Below, piece after piece: positions 1 through 9,100 of a stretch of DNA of 64,000 bases. Within the stretch, counting starts at the first letter, position 1; every line of letters starts with the position of its first letter. A program made the translations under genes and the position numbers. Under the pieces are notes generated by a model. That model was not told where the DNA came from, made no database searches, and saw only the letters and a list, made by a program, of their open reading frames with translations. The stretch spans positions 1 to 64,000 of the forward strand of contig NZ_FMVF01000008.1 of assembly GCF_900101895.1 (NCBI RefSeq). Reading direction: 5' to 3'. Origin of the DNA: Flavobacterium caeni (GTDB taxonomy: Bacteria; Bacteroidota; Bacteroidia; Flavobacteriales; Flavobacteriaceae).

Positions 1-578
1 CTCCTGCGGTGCCTACTTTGGTGAACTGCAACGCGACCATCGCGGCCAAGCATACGCCAATCGCCTCGAGCAGCGTCTCTGGCGCTACGCAGTACCGCTT
101 CCAGGTGGTACGCGCTTCGGACAACGCCAGCGCGACGATAGACAGGAGCACGAACTTCTTCAACTTCAACATGATCCCTGCGGCGTCTTACACGGCGGGT
201 GGATTGTATTATGTGAGGGTTGCTGTGATGACCTCGGGTACTTGGTCTCCGTTCGGCGACGCCTGCGAGATCACGGCTCCAGGGGCCGGTGCCAAGGGCT
301 TGCCTACGGCTACCGATGCTTCGGCTTCGGCTTCGTTCAAGGCCGCTGCCTACCCGAACCCGTTCACCGCTGCGTTCAACATCGAGCTCACCAGCTCGAG
401 CCAGGAGCGCGTCCAGTTCAAGGTCTACGACATGCTGGGCAAGCTCATCGAGGAGCGCGAGGTTGACGTGAACGACCTGGTCATGGAGAAAGTGGGTGCG
501 CAATACCCGGCCGGTGTTTACAACGTGATTGTAAGCCAGGACGGCATTGTCAAGACACTTCGTGTGATCAAGCGATAG
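1..578 (+). CDS. C-terminal part of a T9SS-secreted surface protein (5' truncated by window edge)
   Basis: The reading frame is open to the left edge (codons in phase with position 3), so only about the last 190 residues are visible. They contain one FN3-like repeat of about 90 residues (TQYRFQVVRASDNAS and WSPFGDACEITAPG) followed by a T9SS type A sorting domain that starts near AYPNPFTAAFNIEL, passes VYDMLGKLIEEREV and ends TLRVIKR. Such tails direct export by the type IX system and cell-surface attachment or release. The same repeat and tail are present at the ends of the next two genes, and the DNA is visibly similar to 10330-10910, so these are paralogues. The N-terminal ectodomain, and hence any specific role, lies outside the window. 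Confidence 0.9.
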   Translation, partial: PAVPTLVNCNATIAAKHTPIASSSVSGATQYRFQVVRASDNASATIDRSTNFFNFNMIPAASYTAGGLYYVRVAVMTSGTWSPFGDACEITAPGAGAKGLPTATDASASASFKAAAYPNPFTAAFNIELTSSSQERVQFKVYDMLGKLIEEREVDVNDLVMEKVGAQYPAGVYNVIVSQDGIVKTLRVIKR

Positions 579-597
579 TCTTAATTTTATCAATAGG

Positions 598-630
598 AGC
601 CCCTTCGGAAACGGAGGGGCTTTTTTTTTT
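598..630 (+). terminator. Rho-independent terminator
   Basis: AGCCCCT (598-604) pairs with AGGGGCT (615-621) and is followed by a run of ten T. It closes the preceding secreted-protein gene. Confidence 0.85.
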
Positions 631-843
631 GAGAATAAACAAGCTGTTTAATGTTGAACAAATTGTTGATAAGTGTCAGATAATTAGATGGTTCGGGTTT
701 GTACGATGGCGTAATTTCGTTGGGGAAGATTTTGGCTTGCGCCAATCGACGTATCTGTCACAAAAAACATTTCTAACTAACGATGAGTGGATCAGGAATT
801 TAACATTTTGGGTAAAAAATAGTACAAATAGTTAAATTTTATG

Positions 844-876
844 TTTTTTGTCGATTATTTTGTGTATTTCGTCGAA
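844..876 (+). promoter_or_regulatory. Two phased TCGA-containing repeats upstream of the surface-protein gene
   Basis: TTTTTTGTCGAT (844-855) and TATTTCGTCGAA (865-876) are 21 bp apart, about two helical turns, and flank the promoter -33 TTG. A related arrangement is upstream of the T9SS gene starting at 56507. A regulator-binding role is inferred. The rest of the 631-954 gap is AT-rich and shows no convincing gene. Confidence 0.4.
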
Positions 877-889
877 TAAATTATATTTG
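860..889 (+). promoter_or_regulatory. Bacteroidota-type promoter
   Basis: TTG (860-862), a 19-bp spacer, then TATATTTG (882-889). This matches the TTG-N17-23-TAnnTTTG consensus for the primary sigma factor of Bacteroidota. The start codon at 955 would have a leader of roughly 60 nt. Confidence 0.65.
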
Positions 890-954
890 TTAAAAAAACG
901 CTAATTTTTTACTACAGAAAATCCAAAACAAAAAACCCAACAAAGCCTGAACTT

Positions 955-3900
955 ATGAGTAAATACTACCATTTCCAGAGGACTATAGGGAGTTTCACGT
1001 GCAAAATAGGTCATGCGCATCTTGGTCGTTCCATAGCGCATGTTATTTCCAAAGCGCCGATATTTCTTACAAGTATGATGACGATTTTGACCCTCATGGC
1101 AACAAATCGCATTTCGGCCCAAGTGAGCAATTATTCGTTTTCGCAATCATCGGCGACGTATACACCATTGGCCAGCCCAACCATCATATTGGCTGCGGGT
1201 TGGGACGATGACGTAGTCACGGCTGCAATTCCTTTTACATTCCGTTTCAACAACATTCCTTACACTTCGCTTCGCGTGAACTCAAATGGTTATGTCACGT
1301 TTGGCACGACTGCCCCGTCGACGACCAATTTCGCACCGTTGTCAACCACCGAGGGTTATGCCGGTTCGCTGGCGGCCTTTGCACGCGATTTGATCAGCAA
1401 TGGCTCGACGATTGTCACCGGGTTTGAAGGATCGGCGCCCAACCGTGTATTCGTTATCCAATGGAGCAACGCACGTCGGTACGAATTCGGCGAGATTACA
1501 AGCGATGTAATAAATTTCCAGATACGGCTCTACGAGACCACGTTCCGCGCCGAGGTTCGTTTCGGATCTTGTACCACCAGCGACGCTACAGCGCTTCCGG
1601 TACAATCGGGGATTCGCGGCGCCAGCATTGCCGATTTTAAAAACAGGACCACGTCAAGTGATTGGTCTGCTACTACAGCTGGAGGGAGCAACACGGCGAC
1701 GTTGTCTACCAGCAGTACCGTCATGCCCGCTTCAGGTTTGACCTTTAGTTGGATTGCGCCTACGCCTTGTTCGGGCGCACCTACGCCTGGTGCGGTTACC
1801 CCAGCTTCGAGCATTGCCTGTCCAGGGATTGCGCCGGGTCCGTTGACTGTTACAGGTCAAACAACCGGGGTGTCTGGCTTGGCTTACCTTTGGCAAGAGT
1901 CCGATGACAATGGCGTTTCGGATCCTTGGGCCACGGCAACAACTGGGACTGGATTCAATACCATGACCTTTCAACCGCCCGTGTTGACCACAACCAAGTA
2001 TTATCGTGTACGCGTTTCGTGTGGCATCAACCAGTCTTTTGCGACGGTAGGTGTCGTCACGTTGGGCTCGTGTACCCCGCCCGCCAACGACAATCCTTGC
2101 GGTGCGGTTTCATTGACCGTCGCCAGTACATGTACCCCTTATTCCGATACTACGTCAAACAGCACCACCAATGTGACCAATGCGACCAACACTACGAGCA
2201 ATGGGGTAGTGGCCCCAGACTGTTCGGGAGCTGGTGTTTCGGTACAGGATGTGTGGTTTAAGTTCACCGCTACAGCGGCAACACATGGTGTAACGGTAAC
2301 GCCTGTTTCGGGGTTTGATGCGGGCGTTCAATTTTACGCAGTCAATTCTGGAACTTGCGGCGGCAGCGATTTGTCGCTGGGTCTCATCGGCTGTATCAAC
2401 GCCGGGACCGAGGGCACTGCCGAACAAACTTCGCTAACCACTTCTATCGGGCAAGAGTATTATGTCAGGGTGTACCGTCATCCTTCGGGATCAAGCGGTG
2501 CAGCGCAAAGCAACAGCCAATTCTCGGTTTGTGTGACCACGCCGGTTCCCGTTTGTACGACCAATACTGCGCCAGCGCATTTGGCCACCGACGTCAGTTT
2601 AACGCCTACCTTGTCATGGGCCGAAGCCGATTTTGCGACGAACTACGATGTGTATTTGGGCACAACCTCGGGCACGACCAACTTGATTGGCAACACCACC
2701 GAGACCCAATTCGAAGTCACGGTCCCGCTTGATGGATCGACCCAGTACTTTTGGTATGTGGTCCCGAAAAACAGCGGCGCCAGCGCCGATTGTGGTGCAG
2801 CCAACGAAACAAGTTTTACGACACTCAACAACTGTACAGCGCCAACCAATTTGAATGCGTCGGACATTACACAAACTACGGCTACGGTTTCATGGACGGC
2901 AGCCTCACCGGCACCGGCCAACGGATACGAATATGAAGTCCGCACGGGTGGTGCAGCCGGAAGTGGTTCGTCTGGATTGATTACGGCCAGCACTACGGCC
3001 GCAGGCGATACCGATGACGATCTTGTCGGGCTCGCCGCTGGGACCGTTTATACCTTATATGTAAGGAGCGCATGCGCGGGGGCAATGTTCAGCGATTGGA
3101 CTTCGGGATATGAGTTTACAACCGAAGCGCTTTTGCCGCCAACTATCGACGGATTTACGCCGTCGGCGGTTTGCTCCAATGCCGATGCGGCGGGACGTAC
3201 CGTCATTGTTACGGGCAGCCACTTCACCGATGCGACCAACGTGTCGGTCAACGGAATGAGCATTGCTGCCTATACAATCGACTCCGATACGCAAATTACT
3301 TTGATTGTGCCCGCTGCTGCTACGAGCGGCTTTATTGAAATCGCCAATGCCGATGGAACAGGAACAAGCGCGACCGAACTGACGGTTAACAACGCACCTA
3401 CGGTGGCCGACATTACGGCGCCAGGGATGGTCGATGTTGTTTGCCTTGGTGCATCGCTGACCCTTTCTAGCCTTACGCCAAACGGACAATGGAGTTCTTC
3501 GGACGAAAACACTGCGACAATCGACGCCTCTGGTGTGGTGACCGCATTGGAATTGGGTGCGGTAACGTTTACCTACACTGTCACCGATGCCATTACGGGA
3601 TGTGCAGCGTTCAAGACCTACGATGTAACTATAAGCGAGCCGGTGACTGTCACCGAACATCCGCAATCGCATACCATTGCCGTGAACGCCGGTACCACTT
3701 TTTCGGTCGAAGCAACCGGAGCATTAACCTATGCGTGGGAGATGTCTGTCGACGAGGCACCGTTTGAAGCGCTGTCGGATACCGCCGAATTTTCGGGAAC
3801 CCAAACCGCTACCTTGACGCTCACCGACGTTCCGTTGACATTCGACGGCCGTCGTTTCCGTTGTGTGGTGACTGGTATTTGCAATGCTGAAAATTCCGAA

Positions 3901-5892
3901 GTCGCTACTTTGACCGTAGGCGAAACGACCATAGAAGTGCACCCGGACGACGACGCGATTTGTTCGCCGGACACAACCACTACGGATTTTACCGCGACAG
4001 CCTCGGCCGATGCCACTGCGTTCCAATGGCAAGAGGACCAAGGCGGAGGCAATTGGCAGAATCTTACCAATGGCGGTAACTATGCCGGGGTCGATACGAC
4101 CACGTTGTTGCTGTCTGGTCTTTCGGTTGCCAACAACGGTTGGCGCTATAGGCTTCAGGCCACCGGCTTGACATCGGCTACATCCGATCCGGCGACTTTG
4201 TTTGTGGCCCAGGCCGCGAGTGTCCAACAACAACCTTTGTCGCAAACGGCTTGCGCAAGCGGTGGGTCGGCCGAATTTTCGGTAGACGCTACCGGCGCGG
4301 AGTCGTATGTATGGCATTATTCGTCAGACGGCACCAACTGGAATCCGGTGTCGGACAACACGCCAAGTGGGGCTACTTATTCCGGCGCGTCAACAGAAAC
4401 GCTTATCGTTAACACCAACGGCGTAGTAGCCGGAACCCATTTGTACAGCGTGGTCATCAACGGTGTCGCACCGTGTTCATCGACGCAATCCGATGCAGTA
4501 TCACTCACCATTAACGCCAATGCAACGGTAGAATGGTTTGTCGATGCCGACGGCGACGGGTTCGGTAACTCGGCCTTACCTTCGGTGTTTTCTTGTTCGC
4601 AACCCGACGGCTATGCGTCGCAGGCAGGCGATTGCAACGACCAGGCCGCTACCGCTTATCCGGGCGCTTCAGAGTTGCCTTTTAATGGCATCGACGACGA
4701 CTGCAATGGCACTACCGACGAAAACGGAAGCCTGACCACATCGATTTTGCCCGCGCATTGCGGCGCAACACTCAGCAGCTACAACTCGCTCGTGGGTATT
4801 ACGACCATTCCTGGTGCCGTGGTTACCCGATACAGGATTCGGGCGACTTTGGGCGCGCAGACACAAACCATAGAGACTGCCGTGCCGCATTTCTCTATGG
4901 CGGCGTTCTCTTCTTTCTATACTTATGCGACCACCTATTCTATAGAGGTGCAAGTACAGCGTTTGGGCGTATGGCAAACCACGTGGGGTCCTGCGTGCGA
5001 TGTTACCACTCCTAATATATTACAGGAAGGCGGAGCCGGTTCGGTTGTACCGGCACAATGTGGTGCTACTTTGGCCCGCATCAATACCTTGATTGCAACC
5101 ACCAGCTTGCCGGGCGTTACGGGTTACCGTTTCCGCATCACCAACCTCACCGACCCATTTGGTCCAAACGCGGTACAATCCATCGACCGCGTGGTGCATT
5201 GGTTTGGTTTGAACATGTTGGCGCGTTTCAATTATGGAACTACGTATCGCGTAGAGGTTGCCGTGAAAACCACAGGCGACTTCGGACAGTATGGCGCGGC
5301 TTGCGAGGTTTCTTCTCCTGCTGTTCCTACCATCGATGCTTATTGTGGTGCGGTAGTACCGTCGGGTGCAACCAACGTGGCTACCATCAGTTCTCCGGGC
5401 GCGCAACAATATAGATTCCAGATTTTGCGCGTAGCCGACAATGCAACCACAATTATCGACAGGCCGATACACTATTTTACATTCGACCAAATCCCTTCGG
5501 TAATCTTTACTCCGGGCGCGTTGTACTATATCAGGGTTGCAGTCATGACGGCCAACACGTGGTCGCCGTTTGGTGATGCTTGCGAGGTTACGGCACCGGG
5601 CAATGCCGCCAAAGGAGTTGCAGACGTTCCGCAAGAACCGGTTGCTGCGCTTAGGGCTACGATTTCGCCTAACCCGTTTACGTCTAACTTTGGAATTGAT
5701 CTTGATGTGGCCAGCGATGAAAACGTTGAGGTAAAAGTCTATGACATGCTCGGCAAACTTGTCGAAACGACACGTGTAACGGTTTCAGATTTGCCACAAT
5801 TGAAGCTTGGAGCGCAATACCCGGCCGGGGTCTATAATTTGATTATTGATCAAGCGGGCGTCGTTAAGACGATGCGTATCATCAAGCGATAA
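955..5892 (+). CDS. Giant T9SS-secreted multidomain surface protein
   Basis: This 1645-residue protein has a long basic N-region and a late hydrophobic stretch that ends RISAQ near residue 56, a probable signal peptide. After it come a beta-rich N-terminal domain, FN3-like modules (PTNLNASDITQTTATVSW), IPT/Ig-like and PKD-like modules, and near residues 1195-1257 a MopE-like metal-binding segment (VDADGDGFGN, then GIDDDCNGTTDE). Three FN3-like repeats of about 90 residues follow (for example GVTGYRFRITNLTDP), then a T9SS type A tail from about residue 1570 (SPNPFTSNFGIDL, VYDMLGKLVE, ending MRIIKR). The likely role is a cell-surface or released adhesin or structural protein; no catalytic domain was recognised. 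It is the middle member of a row of three paralogues, and the long N-region recurs in the next gene, which supports this start. Confidence 0.9.
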   Translation: MSKYYHFQRTIGSFTCKIGHAHLGRSIAHVISKAPIFLTSMMTILTLMATNRISAQVSNYSFSQSSATYTPLASPTIILAAGWDDDVVTAAIPFTFRFNNIPYTSLRVNSNGYVTFGTTAPSTTNFAPLSTTEGYAGSLAAFARDLISNGSTIVTGFEGSAPNRVFVIQWSNARRYEFGEITSDVINFQIRLYETTFRAEVRFGSCTTSDATALPVQSGIRGASIADFKNRTTSSDWSATTAGGSNTATLSTSSTVMPASGLTFSWIAPTPCSGAPTPGAVTPASSIACPGIAPGPLTVTGQTTGVSGLAYLWQESDDNGVSDPWATATTGTGFNTMTFQPPVLTTTKYYRVRVSCGINQSFATVGVVTLGSCTPPANDNPCGAVSLTVASTCTPYSDTTSNSTTNVTNATNTTSNGVVAPDCSGAGVSVQDVWFKFTATAATHGVTVTPVSGFDAGVQFYAVNSGTCGGSDLSLGLIGCINAGTEGTAEQTSLTTSIGQEYYVRVYRHPSGSSGAAQSNSQFSVCVTTPVPVCTTNTAPAHLATDVSLTPTLSWAEADFATNYDVYLGTTSGTTNLIGNTTETQFEVTVPLDGSTQYFWYVVPKNSGASADCGAANETSFTTLNNCTAPTNLNASDITQTTATVSWTAASPAPANGYEYEVRTGGAAGSGSSGLITASTTAAGDTDDDLVGLAAGTVYTLYVRSACAGAMFSDWTSGYEFTTEALLPPTIDGFTPSAVCSNADAAGRTVIVTGSHFTDATNVSVNGMSIAAYTIDSDTQITLIVPAAATSGFIEIANADGTGTSATELTVNNAPTVADITAPGMVDVVCLGASLTLSSLTPNGQWSSSDENTATIDASGVVTALELGAVTFTYTVTDAITGCAAFKTYDVTISEPVTVTEHPQSHTIAVNAGTTFSVEATGALTYAWEMSVDEAPFEALSDTAEFSGTQTATLTLTDVPLTFDGRRFRCVVTGICNAENSEVATLTVGETTIEVHPDDDAICSPDTTTTDFTATASADATAFQWQEDQGGGNWQNLTNGGNYAGVDTTTLLLSGLSVANNGWRYRLQATGLTSATSDPATLFVAQAASVQQQPLSQTACASGGSAEFSVDATGAESYVWHYSSDGTNWNPVSDNTPSGATYSGASTETLIVNTNGVVAGTHLYSVVINGVAPCSSTQSDAVSLTINANATVEWFVDADGDGFGNSALPSVFSCSQPDGYASQAGDCNDQAATAYPGASELPFNGIDDDCNGTTDENGSLTTSILPAHCGATLSSYNSLVGITTIPGAVVTRYRIRATLGAQTQTIETAVPHFSMAAFSSFYTYATTYSIEVQVQRLGVWQTTWGPACDVTTPNILQEGGAGSVVPAQCGATLARINTLIATTSLPGVTGYRFRITNLTDPFGPNAVQSIDRVVHWFGLNMLARFNYGTTYRVEVAVKTTGDFGQYGAACEVSSPAVPTIDAYCGAVVPSGATNVATISSPGAQQYRFQILRVADNATTIIDRPIHYFTFDQIPSVIFTPGALYYIRVAVMTANTWSPFGDACEVTAPGNAAKGVADVPQEPVAALRATISPNPFTSNFGIDLDVASDENVEVKVYDMLGKLVETTRVTVSDLPQLKLGAQYPAGVYNLIIDQAGVVKTMRIIKR

Positions 5893-5914
5893 TATCCAAA
5901 ATCACAATCTTTTC

Positions 5915-5946
5915 AAGCCTTTCCCGATCGGAAGGGCTTTTTTTTG
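5915..5946 (+). terminator. Rho-independent terminator
   Basis: AGCCTTTCC and GGAAGGGCT form a stem with one G-T pair around a short CGATC loop, followed by eight T. Confidence 0.8.
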
Positions 5947-6074
5947 CGCCTTATCGCACCTTCCATAAGGTACAAAAAAAAATAACAGCTTACCGCTTTA
6001 GGGAGTTGTAATAGTTAAAGTGCATATTTTTTCGGTAAACGGCTAATTGCCAGTGTTTAAACGAATTTAAGGGG

Positions 6075-6122
6075 TTTTTGTCGACTATTTTTTTGCAAGA
6101 TTTTAATACGAAGTTACTTTAC
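6075..6122 (+). promoter_or_regulatory. Possible promoter region with a GTCGA element
   Basis: TTTTTGTCGACT (6075-6086) resembles the element upstream of the previous gene. A TTG at 6093-6095 lies 19 bp before TACTTTAC (6115-6122), a -7 box with two mismatches to TAnnTTTG. The call rests mainly on similarity to the 844-889 region. Confidence 0.3.
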
Positions 6123-6176
6123 ATGCAATTAATGCGTAAGTCTCAAATACGATCATAATCAACAAAAACAACTAGT

Positions 6177-9100
6177 ATGGACATGAAAACTACAACAATT
6201 CCAACTGGTAGATGCCTCGATGATGTCGGGTTGTCGGCCAAAAAACAGACGACGAAGTGCTGGAAAGGCAAATCGTCGATTGCGCTGTTTGCCACGATGC
6301 TCATCGGACTATTTTTTGCCGACCGAGCTACTGCGCAAATCACTTTGAGGGGTACCGCTTCTCAAAGCACCACAGGTACCACATTAACGATCAACAAACC
6401 CAACGGCTTGACGGTAGGCGATTTCATGATTGCCAACATCACCCAAGGAGACAATGACAACGATGCGATGGGCAACGCCACACGCACGGGCTGGACGTTG
6501 ATTGCCGGCGAACTGTATGGTTCGACAGGGAGCAACCGGTATTATGGCACCATTCTCTACAAAGTAGCCGATGCCGCAGACGTAGCCGCGAATAGTTATG
6601 CGTTCACGTTGAGCTCCGACGGCGACGACGGCGTGGGCGGTATCATCGCTTTTGCAGGTGTCGATACGGCCAATCCGTTTGATGGTGCGCCCGGCACGAT
6701 CAACAATATCAATGCCGACGATCTTTCGGCACCGTCCATCACAACATCGGCGGCCAACTCGGCCATCGTCATGTTGGGTATGGTAGCCGACAATAGATCG
6801 ATAAGTGGGTGGGGTGCAACCAATCCGGCTTCACTGTCTGAAATATACGACACGGCTGTTGCCAACGATGTAGATATGCAGTCGGGAGCGGCGTGGGCCA
6901 TCAAGGCTACTGCTGGCGCTACGGGGAATGGTTTTGCCGAACTCAGCAACAACGAGAATGACTGGAACGGTGCATTGCTTATAGCGCTGCGCCGTTTTAC
7001 TGGTGTCATTACCACAGGTGCCATCGCAGGACCTTTTTGTTCGGGATCTGACATTACGGTTCCTTATACAGTTACCGGCGAAACCTTTGGCGGGAGCAAT
7101 GTATTCACGGCCCAGCTTTCGAATGCTTCGGGAAGTTTCGCATCGCCAACCAATATCGGTTCGGTGACCGCATCTACTTCGGGCAATATCAGCGCTACGC
7201 TTCCAGCCGTGAGCGGTACGGGTTATCGTATTAGGGTCATTTCGAGTTCGACAGCCGCAGTTGGGTCCAATAACGGTTCAAACATCAACATTTTAGCAGC
7301 CCCGACGGCTGTCGCAGGATCTAATTTCAACGCGTGCGAAACAGCGGTCAACATCGCTATCGGAACGGGAGCCAGCTCAAACAACAATTCGGGCGTCCTT
7401 TGGACCTCGAACGGAACGGGAACGATTTCCAATGAAACATCGGTGACCGGCGCTACTTATACGCCAGGGATTGGCGAGACGGGTACGGTAATCTTTACTT
7501 TGACAGCCACCGGTAACGCACCTTGCGGCGATACATCTGCCAATAAAACCATGACTTTGGTGGCTCCGCCGACCGCTTCGGCAGGCGGCAGTGCGACTAC
7601 ATGCTCAAATCAACCCGTAGTGGTAAGCGGTGCTTCGGCTTCAAACGGCAACATCAGCTGGGCCGATAACGGTACCGGTTCCATTACTGCGGGAGGCAAT
7701 ACCGTGGCACCTACCTATACACCAGGTGCGGGCGAAAACGGCGAAGTGACTTTGACGATGACCGTAACCAACGCTTCTTGCGGATCGGTACAGGCTACCT
7801 TTACGGTCAACGTAGTGGCGGCTGCGACGGCTTCGGCTGGCGCACCACTGGCGATTTGTACCAACGATGGCGCGATGCCTATCGGAACAGGCGCTACGGC
7901 AGCCAACCATGCGGGCGTCACCTGGACTTCAAACGGAACGGGTTCGATTGCCAATGCCAACGACTTGAATGGTGCAACGTATGCGCCGGGCGTAGGCGAA
8001 ACAGGAAATGTAACCTTGACGCTGACCGCTACAGGCAACACGCCTTGTGGCGATGTGGTAGTCAACAAAGTATTGACCATCAATCCGGTGCCGGACACAT
8101 CAAATACCGTCATTTGCCAAGGCGAAAGCGGTACTTTGAATTCTTCTACATCATGTCCGTCTGAACCTTCTGTGACCACTGGTGCGCAATTTGCGGGTGC
8201 GGGTGCTACCTCGGGTACGGGCACGGCATGGGGCGGTACAGGTAACTTGGGTTCGAACAATAATCAATACGCCAGTTTTACGGGACAGGGAATCACTTCG
8301 CAAACCTTAAGTGCCACTAACTTTGGATTTAACATTCCAGCCAATGCAGTTGTTTTAGGTGTAGAGGCTACCATCGCCCGTCACAGAAGTGGAACGGCCT
8401 TGGGTGGCGATACACGGGACAATTCGGTTCGTTTGATCAAAGGCGGCAGCGCGGTAGGCGCCAACAAAGGATTTACTTCGACCAACTGGCCTTCGAGCGA
8501 AGCGACGCAGTCTTATGGCGCAAACAGCGACCTGTGGGGCGAATCTTGGACTGCAGCAGATATTAATGCCAGCAATTTTGGTCTTGCACTCGTAGTTGAT
8601 ATTGCTGGTGCTCTTGGGAATAGGACAGGTAACGTCGATTACATTCAATTGGCGGTAACGTATCAGGTTCCTGGCGAAATCAGATGGTATACTGCGGCTT
8701 CAGGCGGCACCTTGCTTGGTTCGGGTTCTTCATTCAATCCGGTAGGTGTGGCAGGATCGCCATTGGCCGATACCAACACTCCAGGTACGACTGATTTCTA
8801 TGCCGAGTGTTCGACCATCCCTGGATGCCGTTCTTTGGCTACCTTTACGATCAATGCGTTGCCAACGGTGTCTTTTACAGCCATGGACGCTTCTTACTGC
8901 GGTAATGATGCATCGGTTGTTTTGACCGGAAACCACGCGCCTGCAGGAACGTTCTCTGGTCCTGGTGTTACCGACAATGCCGATGGTACTGCAACGTTTG
9001 ACCCTGCTGTGGCAGGACCTGGCGCGCACGACATCGTTTACAGCTATACCGATGGTAACATTTGTACCAATACGGCTACCCAAAACGTAACGGTCATTGC

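Noticed and set aside
629..835. 68-codon open frame between the first two surface-protein genes
   Set aside because: It begins inside the T run of a terminator, lies in AT-rich DNA with no recognisable protein features, and sits upstream of the next promoter.
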